NCBI GenBank assembly: GCA_015232335.1 | Contig: JADFZV010000004.1 | Coordinates: 78,895 to 142,894 of the forward strand | Reading direction: 5' to 3' | From: Alphaproteobacteria bacterium | GTDB lineage: Bacteria; Pseudomonadota; Alphaproteobacteria; Rhodospirillales; WMHbin7 | DNA length: 64,000 bases | Part shown: piece after piece, positions 6,339 through 15,205 of the stretch | Layout: the number at the start of each line of letters is the position of its first letter | Position numbering within the stretch: the first letter of the stretch is position 1 | The notes under the pieces: generated by a model | Databases searched by the model: none | What the model was told of the DNA's origin: nothing | What the model saw: only the letters and a program-made list of their open reading frames with translations | Program-made: the position numbers and the translations under genes

Positions 6339-8644
6339 ATGCGCTCGTCCCACGCAATGGCAAGATCGGCGCCCGCACACCCTTGATCGATGGGGTGGAA
6401 AAGGTGACGGGCAAGGCCAAATACACCGCCGATCTGGCGCATACAGGGGCTTATGTCGGCAAGATTCTGCGCTCGACCAAGGCGCATGCCCGCATTCTGT
6501 CGATTGATGTCTCAAAGGCCCTGGCGCTGCCCGGCGTCGTGGCGGTGGTGACGGGGGCAGATACGCCGGTTCCCTTCGGCGTTCTGCCGATTGCCGAGAA
6601 CGAATATCCCCTGGCCCGCGAGAAGGTGCGCTATCGGGGCGATCCGGTGGCGGCATTGGCGGCGATTGATGAAAAGACGGCCGAGGCAGCACTTCGGCTG
6701 ATTCAGGTCGATTACGAGGAATTGCCCGCCTATTACGATCCCAGAAAGGCCATGGCCCCGGGCGTTGTGCCCCTGCATGACGACAAGCCCAATAATGTGC
6801 TGCGCGAAGTGCATAACGAATTCGGAGATGCCGAGGCGGGATTCGCCAAGGCCGATCTGGTGCGCTCGAAAACCTATCGCTTCGCCGAGGTCAATCACGT
6901 CCATATCGAACCCAATGCCAGCCTGGCCGATTATGATTCCGAGCGCGGTTATCTGACGCTGCACACCACGACCCAGGTTCCCTATTACGTCCATCTGAAA
7001 GTGGCGCAGTGCCTGCAAATCGACACATCGCGCATTCGCGTGGTCAAGCCCTTTCTGGGCGGCGGTTTTGGGGCGCGCACGGAAACCCTAAGCTTCGAGA
7101 TCATCGCAGCCCTGCTGGCCGTGAAGGCCGAGGGCAAGGTGCGCCTGCTTCAAAGCCGCGAGGAAACCTTCATCTCGCACAGAGGGCGTCCTGCTGCCGA
7201 GATCACTATGAAGCTGGGCCTTACCAAAGACGGCAAGATCACCGCCTGCCATGCCGATGTCGTGCAGACGGGCGGGGCCTATGCCGGCTATGGCATCATC
7301 ACCATTCTGTATTCCGGAGCCCTTCTGCACGGGCTTTACGACATTCCGGCCATCAAGCACGATGCTTGGCGCGTCTATACCAACACCCCGCCCTGCGGAG
7401 CCATGCGCGGCCACGGCACGGTGGACAGCCGCGCCGCCTTCGAGGACCTGCTCACCATCATGGCCGAGGAACTGGGGCTTGATCCCTTTCAGGTGCGCAG
7501 GATAAATCTGATACCTCAGATTCCTTATACCACCATGCTGGCCCAGAAGGTCATGAGCTATGGCTTGCCCGAATGTCTGGACAAGGTGATGCAGGCCTCG
7601 GGCTGGGCCGAGCGGCGGGGCAAAATGCCCAAGGGCAGGGGCCTCGGCCTGGGTTGCGCCCACTTCGTCTCTGGCACCTCAACGCCCAAGCACTGGACCG
7701 GAGAGCCGCATGCCACGGTGAATCTCAAGGTCGATTTCGACGGCGGCCTGACGCTTTTTACCGGGGCTGCCGATATCGGCCAGGGCTCCAGTACCATGGC
7801 GGCCCAGGTGGTGGCCGAGGTGCTGGGTGTCGATATCAAGCGCATCAGCGTGATCGCCGCCGACAGCGCGCTGACGCCTAAGGACAATGGCAGCTATTCC
7901 TCGCGCGTCACCTTCATGGTGGGCAATGCAGCCCTTGATGCCGCCACCCAGCTTAAGGAAAAACTGGCGCAAGCAGCGGCACGCAAACTGGAAGCCAGGC
8001 CTGAAGACATCGTCAATCACGACGAGCATTTCATGGTGGCGGGCAGCCAGGACAAGGGCCTGGCCTTCGGCGATGTGGTCAAGGAGGCCCTGATCGATAC
8101 CGGCACCATCACGGTCAAGGGAACCTTCGCCTGCCCCAAGGAATTCATGGGCGATAAGAAAATCCGGGGCAGCGCCATCGGCGCCACCATGGGTTTTTGT
8201 TATTCCGCCCAGGTGGTGGAAGCCGAGGTCGACGAGATCACCGGCAAGGTCAGGCCCATCAAGGTCTGGGTGGCGGTGGATGTGGGCAGAGCGCTCAATC
8301 CTCTGGCGGTCGAGGGACAGATCCAGGGCGGCGTCTGGATGGGCATGGGCCAGGCCCTTTCGGAAGAAACCCGCTTCGAGGACGGACGCATGCTGCATGC
8401 CAATCTGATCGATTACCGGGTTCCCACCATGCTGGATAGCCCGGATATCGAAGTGATCATCGTTGAAAGCATCGATCCCAACGGCCCCTTTGGCGCCAAG
8501 GAAGCCTCTGAGGGTATGCTGGCGGGATTTCTGCCCGCCGTGATGGATGCTGTGCATGAGGCCACCGGAGTCCGTCCCGACCAGTTGCCCTTAAGCCCCG
8601 AGCGCATGGCGGACTATCTGGATGCAAGGGTCAAGACTCATTAA
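6335..8644 (+). CDS. hcrA: 4-hydroxybenzoyl-CoA reductase, molybdenum (alpha) subunit
   Basis: This large catalytic subunit binds molybdopterin cytosine dinucleotide and would reductively remove the para-hydroxyl of 4-hydroxybenzoyl-CoA to give benzoyl-CoA. The 769-aa protein has the family features: N-terminal [15 protein letters not shown], a cofactor loop (GGGFGARTE), [26 protein letters not shown] and the C-terminal [11 protein letters not shown] containing the conserved glutamate. I chose the ATG at 6335, which overlaps the hcrC stop. The stop codon TAA lies inside the left arm of a 19-bp terminal inverted repeat that begins at 8627, so the last codons may derive from that element. Confidence 0.87.
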   Translation: MNALVPRNGKIGARTPLIDGVEKVTGKAKYTADLAHTGAYVGKILRSTKAHARILSIDVSKALALPGVVAVVTGADTPVPFGVLPIAENEYPLAREKVRYRGDPVAALAAIDEKTAEAALRLIQVDYEELPAYYDPRKAMAPGVVPLHDDKPNNVLREVHNEFGDAEAGFAKADLVRSKTYRFAEVNHVHIEPNASLADYDSERGYLTLHTTTQVPYYVHLKVAQCLQIDTSRIRVVKPFLGGGFGARTETLSFEIIAALLAVKAEGKVRLLQSREETFISHRGRPAAEITMKLGLTKDGKITACHADVVQTGGAYAGYGIITILYSGALLHGLYDIPAIKHDAWRVYTNTPPCGAMRGHGTVDSRAAFEDLLTIMAEELGLDPFQVRRINLIPQIPYTTMLAQKVMSYGLPECLDKVMQASGWAERRGKMPKGRGLGLGCAHFVSGTSTPKHWTGEPHATVNLKVDFDGGLTLFTGAADIGQGSSTMAAQVVAEVLGVDIKRISVIAADSALTPKDNGSYSSRVTFMVGNAALDAATQLKEKLAQAAARKLEARPEDIVNHDEHFMVAGSQDKGLAFGDVVKEALIDTGTITVKGTFACPKEFMGDKKIRGSAIGATMGFCYSAQVVEAEVDEITGKVRPIKVWVAVDVGRALNPLAVEGQIQGGVWMGMGQALSEETRFEDGRMLHANLIDYRVPTMLDSPDIEVIIVESIDPNGPFGAKEASEGMLAGFLPAVMDAVHEATGVRPDQLPLSPERMADYLDARVKTH

Positions 8645-8894
8645 CCCCGCGAGACGCGCTCTTGAAGAAAATGGCCGAATGAAAGGAAAAAAGCGATGAG
8701 CGTATCGGCAATACGGACGAGCTTTTTGACGTATCAGTCGGCCATTTTCTTCAGAGCCCGAAGGGACGCGGCGATTTTTGCGCTCGAATACGTTGCTTGT
8801 CCCTTGTGGACGTCCAGTCCACGGCGGGTCAAGCGCCTGTTCGAGCACAAAAAGCCCTCGCGTCGCGTCCGTGGCGTTAATGAGTCTTGACCCT
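8627..8894. repeat. 268-bp foldback (MITE-like) element between hcrA and hcrB
   Basis: The ends form a 19-bp perfect inverted repeat, AGGGTCAAGACTCATTAAC (8627-8645) and its complement (8876-8894). Inside, less perfect pairing continues (CCGCGAGACGCG against CGCGTCCGTGG). A nested 16-bp perfect stem sits at 8663-8678 and 8738-8753, and shorter stems lie inside that (AAAAAGC / GCTTTTT). I see no convincing coding frame and no clear target duplication. It could be a non-autonomous transposable element or a structured mRNA spacer. The left arm contains the hcrA stop and the right arm ends just before the hcrB ribosome site. Confidence 0.75.
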
Positions 8895-8908
8895 AGGGAG
8901 GCGGCGCA

Positions 8909-9877
8909 ATGAATCTGCTTGGCGACTTCAATCTGCTGCGCCCAACTTCGCTGGATGAGGCTGTGAAGGCTCTTTCAGGCGAGGGGGCACAGCCCATCGC
9001 GGGGGGCACCGATCTGTTGCCTAATCTGCGACGCGGCTTGAGCAAGCCCAAACTGCTGGTCGATCTGTCGGCTCTTGATCATTGCTCGGATATTGTTGCA
9101 TTGCCTGATGGCACTGTGCGTATCGGCGCCCTTGTTACCTTGGAAGCGCTTGTTGCCTCTCCTTTGATTCCCGAAGCCGTCAAGCAGGCGGCCCTGGGCG
9201 TCGCCGGTCCCACGCACCGAGCGCAAGGTACGCTGGGCGGCAATCTGTGCCAGGATACGCGCTGCGTTTTCTATAATCAGAGCGACTGGTGGCGTGAGGG
9301 CAATGGGTTTTGCCTGAAATATCAGGGCGACAAATGCCATGTCGTGGCGAAAAGCGATCGCTGCTACGCCACCTATCATGGCGACATCGCCCCGGCCCTG
9401 ATGGTGCTGGAGGCCAGGGCTGAGATTGTGGGGCCCGAGGGCTCGCGCCGCATTCTGCTGGCGGAACTGTTCCGTGAGAAAGGTGACGATCACCTGACCT
9501 TGTCGCCGGGTGAGATCCTCTTGGCCATTTCGCTGCCCCCCATGAGTGGTTGGAGTGCCGCTTATGAAAAGGCCCGGGTGCGGGAAGCCATCGAATTTCC
9601 CCTGGCGGGCGTTGCCGTTGCCATGAAGCGCGAGAAGGGCCGGATCGCTGGCTTGCGCGTGGCGATCACGGGGGCCAATTCCGCCCCTCTGATGGTGCCG
9701 GTAGACGAGCTGGTGGGGCAGGAATGGGGCGACGCTGTCGCCGAAACGCTGGGTAAACAGGTCCGGAAAACCGCGAATGTGCTGAAATCCACCATTTCCA
9801 GCGCCAAATACCGCCGCCGAATGCTGCTCGCCTTGGCCAGGAAACTTGCCAGCCAACTGTGGATAAAGGCCGCTTGA
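8909..9877 (+). CDS. hcrB: 4-hydroxybenzoyl-CoA reductase, FAD/4Fe-4S (beta) subunit
   Basis: This medium subunit carries FAD and passes electrons into the enzyme. The 322-aa protein has the FAD motif (AGGTDLLPNLRRG, about 31-43) and the second FAD loop (TLGGNLCQDTRC, about 108-119). The decisive feature is an insertion with Cys119, Cys135, Cys143 and Cys152. Such an insert binds an additional 4Fe-4S cluster, known from the Thauera enzyme and absent from ordinary xanthine dehydrogenases; the spacing 16/8/9 agrees with what I recall for that protein. The ribosome site GGGAGG lies just outside the foldback element. Gene order C-A-B matches hbaBCD of Rhodopseudomonas. Confidence 0.9.
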   Translation: MNLLGDFNLLRPTSLDEAVKALSGEGAQPIAGGTDLLPNLRRGLSKPKLLVDLSALDHCSDIVALPDGTVRIGALVTLEALVASPLIPEAVKQAALGVAGPTHRAQGTLGGNLCQDTRCVFYNQSDWWREGNGFCLKYQGDKCHVVAKSDRCYATYHGDIAPALMVLEARAEIVGPEGSRRILLAELFREKGDDHLTLSPGEILLAISLPPMSGWSAAYEKARVREAIEFPLAGVAVAMKREKGRIAGLRVAITGANSAPLMVPVDELVGQEWGDAVAETLGKQVRKTANVLKSTISSAKYRRRMLLALARKLASQLWIKAA

Positions 9878-9893
9878 CGGGGAGGGGCGTTCG

Positions 9894-9922
9894 GATCAAT
9901 TGTACAAGATGTACAATTGATC
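9894..9922. promoter_or_regulatory. 29-bp palindromic operator of the Phd/RelE module
   Basis: Two perfect 13-bp arms, GATCAATTGTACA and its complement, flank AGA. The palindrome lies immediately before the antitoxin ribosome site (GGAGG) and start codon. That is the place and symmetry expected for an autoregulatory site bound by the antitoxin or toxin-antitoxin complex (inference). Confidence 0.7.
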
Positions 9923-9935
9923 TTTGGAGGGCGAC

Positions 9936-10217
9936 ATGTCACGTCATAGTCAGGCGACGCTTTCCACGGCCGATGCCAGGGGTCAACTCTCCGATATTCT
10001 GAACCGCGCCGCCTTCGGCAAGGAGCGTGTTGTCGTGTCCCGGCGTGGAAAGCCGCTGGCAGCCGTGGTTCCCCTTGAGGATATCGAAACCCTGGAAGCG
10101 CTGGAGGATGCCCTGGACGCGGCAGAAATCCAGAAACGCCTGTTGGAATGGGAGGCGGCGGGCAAACCCGGGATTCCGCTTGAAGAGGTCGCAATCCGTC
10201 TGGGTGCTAAACTTTAG
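9936..10217 (+). CDS. Phd/YefM-family antitoxin
   Basis: This 93-aa antitoxin would bind and neutralise the RelE-type toxin encoded 11 nt downstream and repress the operon. The N-terminal Phd/YefM DNA-binding fold is recognisable: ATLSTADARGQLSDILNRA, then VVVSRRGKPLAAVVPLEDIE. The acidic, helical C-terminal part (from LEALEDALDAAEIQ) would wrap the toxin. I chose the ATG at 9936 because GGAGG lies 6 nt ahead of it. A TTG 12 nt upstream overlaps that ribosome site. Confidence 0.88.
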   Translation: MSRHSQATLSTADARGQLSDILNRAAFGKERVVVSRRGKPLAAVVPLEDIETLEALEDALDAAEIQKRLLEWEAAGKPGIPLEEVAIRLGAKL

Positions 10218-10228
10218 GGTCCTGACTC

Positions 10229-10483
10229 ATGGCCTATCGGATCGTCTTCGAACCCAGGGCACTCAAGGAATTCGAAGCCCTGGACGGCCAGATGCGTAGG
10301 CGCGTCCTGAAAGCGCTTCAGAAACTGGCGACAAATCCCTTTTCATCAGCGAACGTCAAGGCCTTGCATGGGGGCGGCTTCCGGCTTCGGGTTGGCGACT
10401 GGCGTGTTCTCTATTCCGTTCAGGATGATATCCTATTGATTCTCGTCCTCAAGATCGCGCATCGTCGTGAAGCTTATCGCTAA
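10229..10483 (+). CDS. RelE/ParE-family toxin
   Basis: This 84-aa protein has the RelE toxin profile: N-terminal YRIVFEPRALKEFEAL, a basic helix region (RRRVLKALQKLA), the strand pair FRLRVGDWRVLYSV and the tail LKIAHRREAYR. The Arg-rich strand and terminal RREAY are characteristic of ribosome-dependent mRNA interferases of the RelE group, but ParE-like gyrase inhibitors share the fold, so the target is not settled. It follows its antitoxin in one operon and ends 17 nt before dnaE. Confidence 0.88.
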   Translation: MAYRIVFEPRALKEFEALDGQMRRRVLKALQKLATNPFSSANVKALHGGGFRLRVGDWRVLYSVQDDILLILVLKIAHRREAYR

Positions 10484-10500
10484 CATGAATTGGTAGAACC

Positions 10501-13500
10501 ATGCCCCCCGCCGATTTCATTCATCTGCGCCTGCATAGCGCCTACTCGCTGGCCGAGGGGGCGCTCAAGGTCAAGGAGTTGGTGAAGCTTTGCGAAAAGC
10601 ACGCCATGCCAGCCGTGGCCCTGACTGACACTGGAAATTTGTTCGGCGTGCTTGATTTCGCCTCGGCCTGCACGGATGCGGGCATTCAGCCCATCGTCGG
10701 CTGTCAGTTGGCGATTCGCAAGGACGAGGTGGAAGGCAGCGGCGCCTTTCGCGAGGGGCGCAAGCCCGATCCCGATCCTGTCGTCGTGCTTTGTCAGAAC
10801 GAGACCGGCTATGCTAATCTGTTAAAGCTGGTCAGCAAGGCGTTTTTGGAAACCGAAGCGGGCGAAACGCCGCAGATTACCCTGCTCGATCTTGAAACCA
10901 GGGCGGATGGTCTGTTGCTGTTGTCGGGCGGTCCCTCGGGTCCGATCGGACGCCTGCTTCAAGACGGGGCCAAGGACAAGGCGCTGCAGATGGCCTTGCG
11001 TCTGAAATCCTCATTCCCGGGCCGTTTCTATATTGAAATCCAGCGCCACGGCCTGGACGAGGAACGCAAGACCGAGGCGGCTTTTCTTGATCTGGCCTAT
11101 GATCTCGATCTGCCGCTGCTGGCCACCAACGAATGCTTCTTCGGGCCGGAAAGCATGTACGAGGCGCATGACGCGCTTTTGTGTATCGCTGGCGGGGCCT
11201 ATGTCTCGCAGGGCGAGCGCAGGCGCGTGACCCCCGAACACCGGTTCAAATCAGCCGTTGAGATGCGCGCCCTGTTTTCCGACCTGCCCGAGGCGGCGGA
11301 CAATACGTTGGTGGTGGCCAAGCGTTGCGCCTTCTGGCCCAAAAAACGTTCTCCCATTCTGCCGGTCTATACCAAGCTAGAGGGCCGCAGCGAGGAAGAG
11401 GCCCTGCGCCAGATGGCCCATGATGGGCTGGAGCGTCGTTTGCCCGTGCATGTCTGGAAGGAAGACATGGACGAGGCCGAGCGCGCGCATGCCGCAAAAC
11501 CCTACCGCGAACGCCTCGACTATGAGCTGGACGTCATCGTCAAAATGGGGTTTCCCGGCTATTTTCTGATCGTTGCCGACTTCATTCAATGGAGCAAGGA
11601 ACACGATATTCCGGTGGGGCCGGGGCGCGGTTCGGGTGCCGGTTCGGTTGTCGCCTGGGCGCTGACCATCACCGATCTCGATCCTTTGCGTTTCAATCTG
11701 CTGTTCGAACGCTTCTTGAATCCGGAACGCGTGTCGATGCCCGACTTTGACATCGACTTCTGCCAGGATCGCAGAGACGAGGTGATTCGCTACGTGCAAA
11801 GCGAATACGGCTTCGACAAGGTCGCGCAGATCATCACCTTTGGTAAATTGCAAGCCAGGGCGGCGCTGCGCGATGTCGGGCGCGTTCTCGAAATGCCCTA
11901 TGGGCAGGTGGACCGCATCTGCAAACTGATTCCGCAGAATCCGGCCAAGCCCGTCACCATCGCCGAGGCCATCGAAGCCGAGCCTTTGCTGGGCCAAATG
12001 CGCGAGGCCGATCCGGTGGTGGGCAAGCTGCTCGATGTGGGGCAGAAGCTGGAAGGGCTTTACCGCCATGCCTCCACCCATGCCGCGGGCGTGGTGATGG
12101 GCGACCGACCGCTCGACGAACTGGTGCCGCTTTACCGCGATCCCCGTTCCGACATGCCGGTTACCCAGTTCAATATGAAATGGGTCGAGGCGGCTGGTCT
12201 GGTCAAGTTCGACTTTCTGGGCCTGAAGACGCTGACGGTCTTGCAAAAGGCGGTCAATCTGGTGGCCAAAAAGGGCATTGCCGTCGACTTGACGGCGCTG
12301 CAGCTGGATGATCGCTTAAGCTTCGAGATGCTGGGGCGCGGCGATACGGTGGGCGTGTTCCAGTTGGAAAGTGCTGGCATGCGCGATACGGTCAAGGCCC
12401 TGAAGCCCGACACGCTAGAAGAAATCATCGCCATCGTAGCACTTTATCGTCCCGGCCCGATGGGCAACATTCCCAGCTTCATCAAGCGCAAGCACGGCGA
12501 AGAGGAACCCGACTGCCTGCATCCCACGCTGGAGCCCATTCTCAAAGAAACCTTCGGCATCATGGTCTATCAGGAACAGGTGATGCAGATCGCCCAGGTG
12601 CTGTCGGGCTATACGCTGGGCGGCGCCGATCTCTTGCGCCGCGCCATGGGCAAGAAGAACAAGGAGGAGATGGACGCCCAGCGCAAGAATTTCGTGGATG
12701 GGGCGGTGGCTCGCAAGGTTTCGCAAGCCCAGGCCTCGCACATCTTCGACATGGTGGCCAAGTTTGCTGAATACGGCTTTAACAAAAGCCACGCCGCCGC
12801 CTATGCCGTGGTGGCCTACCAGACCGCATGGATGAAGGCCAATCATCCGGTAGAGTTCATCGCCGCTTCCATGACCTACGACATGGGCTCGACCGACAAG
12901 CTGGCCGTGTTCCGCCAGGAACTTGAGCGTATGAAATTCAAGTTGCTGCCGCCCGACGTCAACCGGTCTGAGGCCGTTTTTTCGGTCGAGGATGGGTCGG
13001 TGCGCTACGCCCTGGCGGCCATCAAGAATGTGGGAATGGCTGCCATGCAGACCCTGGTGGAGGAGCGCCTTAAGAATGGCCCCTTCAAGGATGTGGCCGA
13101 TCTGTTTCGCAGGCTCGATACGAGAACGCTGAACCGGCGGCAGGTGGAAAATCTGATCCGCGCCGGCGCTTTCGATTCGCTCGACAATAACCGGGCCCGC
13201 CTGATGGATGGGCTGGATATTCTGATGCGCGAGGCCAGCAGCGCCCAGGAGGAACGCGAAAGCGGGCAAGTCAGCCTGTTCGGCGCCATCGATCCCAAGG
13301 CCAATGCACCCAGGCTGCCCAATCGGGCCGATTGGCCGCCCATGGATCGTTTGAAAGAGGAATTCTCTGCCATCGGCTTTTATCTTTCGGCCCATCCTCT
13401 GGACGCCTATGCCAAAAGCCTTGAACGTCTGCATGTCATTAAATTCGCCGAACTTGCGGGCCATCTGGCGGCGGGCGGCAAGACCCGGGTCAAGCTGGCG

Positions 13501-13962
13501 GGGGTTCTGATCGGCAAGCAGGAACGCACCAGCCAGCGCGGCTCGCGCTTTGCCTTCGCGCAATTCTCCGACATGACCGGCACCTTCGAGGTGACCTTGT
13601 TTTCGGAAGTATTGGCGGCCTCGCGCGATATTCTTGAAAGCGGCCAGCCTTTGCTGATCAGCCTCGATGCAAGGCTTGAGGAGGAGCAAATCAAGCTTCT
13701 GGCCCAGGAAATCGTTCCGCTTGATCAGGCGGCGGCCAAAACCTCGGGTGGCATCAAGGTCTATTTTACCGAGACGGCGCCGGTGGCCGAGCTGAAAGCC
13801 TTGCTGGCCCGTGAGGCCCGGGGCAAGGGCCGCGTCATTCTGGTGCCCCAGACGGAGCAGGGCGATGTCGAAGTCCTTTTGAAGGGGTATTATGCGCTTT
13901 CGCCGGGTTTGCTCTCTGGCCTGCGCGCTCTGGGGGGCATTCGGGAATTGCGCGAGATTTGA
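10501..13962 (+). CDS. dnaE: DNA polymerase III subunit alpha
   Basis: This is the replicative polymerase subunit, 1153 aa, normal for DnaE1. Order of domains: N-terminal PHP domain (HLRLHSAYSLAEGALK), polymerase core with GPGRGSGAGS (about 376) and the catalytic aspartates in PDFDIDFCQDRR (about 415-420), a finger region with FNKSHAAAYA, a helix-hairpin-helix region near 850, the beta-clamp-binding motif QVSLF at about 922, and an OB fold near 990-1090. It starts 17 nt after the RelE-type toxin. No obvious terminator follows. Confidence 0.97.
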   Translation: MPPADFIHLRLHSAYSLAEGALKVKELVKLCEKHAMPAVALTDTGNLFGVLDFASACTDAGIQPIVGCQLAIRKDEVEGSGAFREGRKPDPDPVVVLCQNETGYANLLKLVSKAFLETEAGETPQITLLDLETRADGLLLLSGGPSGPIGRLLQDGAKDKALQMALRLKSSFPGRFYIEIQRHGLDEERKTEAAFLDLAYDLDLPLLATNECFFGPESMYEAHDALLCIAGGAYVSQGERRRVTPEHRFKSAVEMRALFSDLPEAADNTLVVAKRCAFWPKKRSPILPVYTKLEGRSEEEALRQMAHDGLERRLPVHVWKEDMDEAERAHAAKPYRERLDYELDVIVKMGFPGYFLIVADFIQWSKEHDIPVGPGRGSGAGSVVAWALTITDLDPLRFNLLFERFLNPERVSMPDFDIDFCQDRRDEVIRYVQSEYGFDKVAQIITFGKLQARAALRDVGRVLEMPYGQVDRICKLIPQNPAKPVTIAEAIEAEPLLGQMREADPVVGKLLDVGQKLEGLYRHASTHAAGVVMGDRPLDELVPLYRDPRSDMPVTQFNMKWVEAAGLVKFDFLGLKTLTVLQKAVNLVAKKGIAVDLTALQLDDRLSFEMLGRGDTVGVFQLESAGMRDTVKALKPDTLEEIIAIVALYRPGPMGNIPSFIKRKHGEEEPDCLHPTLEPILKETFGIMVYQEQVMQIAQVLSGYTLGGADLLRRAMGKKNKEEMDAQRKNFVDGAVARKVSQAQASHIFDMVAKFAEYGFNKSHAAAYAVVAYQTAWMKANHPVEFIAASMTYDMGSTDKLAVFRQELERMKFKLLPPDVNRSEAVFSVEDGSVRYALAAIKNVGMAAMQTLVEERLKNGPFKDVADLFRRLDTRTLNRRQVENLIRAGAFDSLDNNRARLMDGLDILMREASSAQEERESGQVSLFGAIDPKANAPRLPNRADWPPMDRLKEEFSAIGFYLSAHPLDAYAKSLERLHVIKFAELAGHLAAGGKTRVKLAGVLIGKQERTSQRGSRFAFAQFSDMTGTFEVTLFSEVLAASRDILESGQPLLISLDARLEEEQIKLLAQEIVPLDQAAAKTSGGIKVYFTETAPVAELKALLAREARGKGRVILVPQTEQGDVEVLLKGYYALSPGLLSGLRALGGIRELREI

Positions 13963-14175
13963 TTCCAACCGGCGAGGGAAGCCATTTGCCTCCTGTTCCT
14001 GCTGCCGGGCAGGCCATTCTTAGCCATCCTCGCCCGGAAGATCTCTCCGCTCTCTCCTTGATCAGCCGATATACAAACCGCATCGGCATTTCACAATAGC
14101 CGTACATATTTTATTGTTTATTCTTTCTGTCGTGGCGCTATTATTTTACGACATTAGAAAATTAGTTGCTGTTAA

Positions 14176-15107
14176 GAGCCTGTCCGAGAAGTTAACGAGA
14201 AATTAGAAGGCGTTGTGATTCAAAGGGTCATCCGAGTCGTTGGAGGGATGCCCGATGTGGACGAAAGCGAACCGATGCCGATACGAGCGCCGAGGATTGC
14301 GTTATCCGAGCGATTTGAGCGATGGGGAATGGTTTTTGTTAAAGCCATTGATTCCTCTAGCGCGGCATGGCGGACGCAAGCGGTCGGCGGATGTCCGGGA
14401 AGTCGTGAACGGCTTGCTGTACGTCCTGGAAACGGGCTGCCCCTGGCGGCATTTGCCGAAAGACTTCCCGCCGAAGAGCACGGTTCATGGCTACTTCGCC
14501 CTTTGGAGTTGGGACGGCACGTTGGATCGTATTCACGACGCTCTGTACGTAGCCCTGCGCGAACACGAGGGACGAGAGGCCAGTCCGACAGCGGCGATCA
14601 TCGACAGTCAGAGCGCCAAATCGACGGCAAAAGGGGGGCTTGCATCGATCCTGTCGGCTTCGACGCAGGCAAGAAGACAAAGGGCGTCAAGCGCCACGTG
14701 TTGACCGATCATCAAGGGCTCTTGCTCAACGTCGTCGTGCATCCCGCCGATATTCAGGACCGGGACGGCGCGAAGTACGTTCTGACCCAGCGACTACGGC
14801 GGCGGTTTCCGTTTATCGAGGTGATCTTCGCAGATGCCGGATATCAAGGCCCGCGCGTCCGCGATGCCGCAAAGAAAGCCGGAACCTGGCAGGTGCAAAT
14901 CGTCAAACGATCAGAGACCCAAAAGGGCTTCGCGGTCATCGCCAAAAGATGGATCGTCGAGCGCACCTTGGCATGGATCAGCCGCAACAGACGGCTGGCG
15001 CGTGACTTCGAGAACTTGGCCAGAACGGCAACCGCTCTCGTGCGCCTCGCCATGATCAAGCTTATGCTAAGACGCTTGGCTTACACATGAACTTTTCGGA
15101 CGGACTC
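14176..15107 (+). mobile_element. Complete IS5-family insertion sequence (932 bp)
   Basis: The ends are imperfect 18-bp inverted repeats, GAGCCTGTCCGAGAAGTT on the left and the complement of GAGTCCGTCCGAAAAGTT on the right (15 of 18 match). A 3-bp target duplication TAA flanks the element (14173-14175 and 15108-15110). Size, ends and the TNA target fit the IS427-like group of IS5. It lies between dnaE and a chemoreceptor gene, 98 nt before the receptor start, so it may have changed that gene's promoter. Apart from the frameshift normal for the group it looks intact. Confidence 0.9.
14255..15090 (+). CDS. IS5-family transposase (two frames joined by -1 frameshift)
   Basis: The first frame starts at 14255 (MWTKANRCRYERRGLRYPSD) and contains the helical N-terminal domain (LSDGEWFLLKPLIP, GCPWRHLPKDFPP). 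The catalytic DDE core begins in it (AAIIDSQSAK) and continues in the -1 frame from about 14637 (GFDAGKKTKGVKRHVL, DAGYQG, and WIVERTLAWISRNRRLARD with the conserved Glu). The junction is the run AAAAGGGGGG (14629-14638), a plausible slippery site. Without slippage the first frame ends at 14704. IS427-group elements often use such frameshifting, so I treat the gene as functional rather than broken. Confidence 0.85.
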
Positions 15108-15205
15108 TAAGAAAATTCACAAAATTCTATAGACAATTCTTCCAGCCGATCGTCTTGGTGTCGTTCGGTTTTCGTGGCAAGTAACGTCAGCCAAAGGTGG
15201 AGACC

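Noticed and set aside
8696..8890. Possible 64-aa gene inside the foldback element
   Set aside because: It starts and ends within the inverted-repeat structure, has no ribosome site and no recognisable protein features.
12415..13968. 517-codon open frame antisense to dnaE
   Set aside because: It mirrors a highly conserved polymerase gene and has a low-complexity His/Gln/Gly-rich translation typical of antisense frames in GC-rich DNA.
13835..14107. Minus-strand frame between dnaE and the IS element
   Set aside because: Half of it is antisense to dnaE, and the rest has no ribosome site or known motif.
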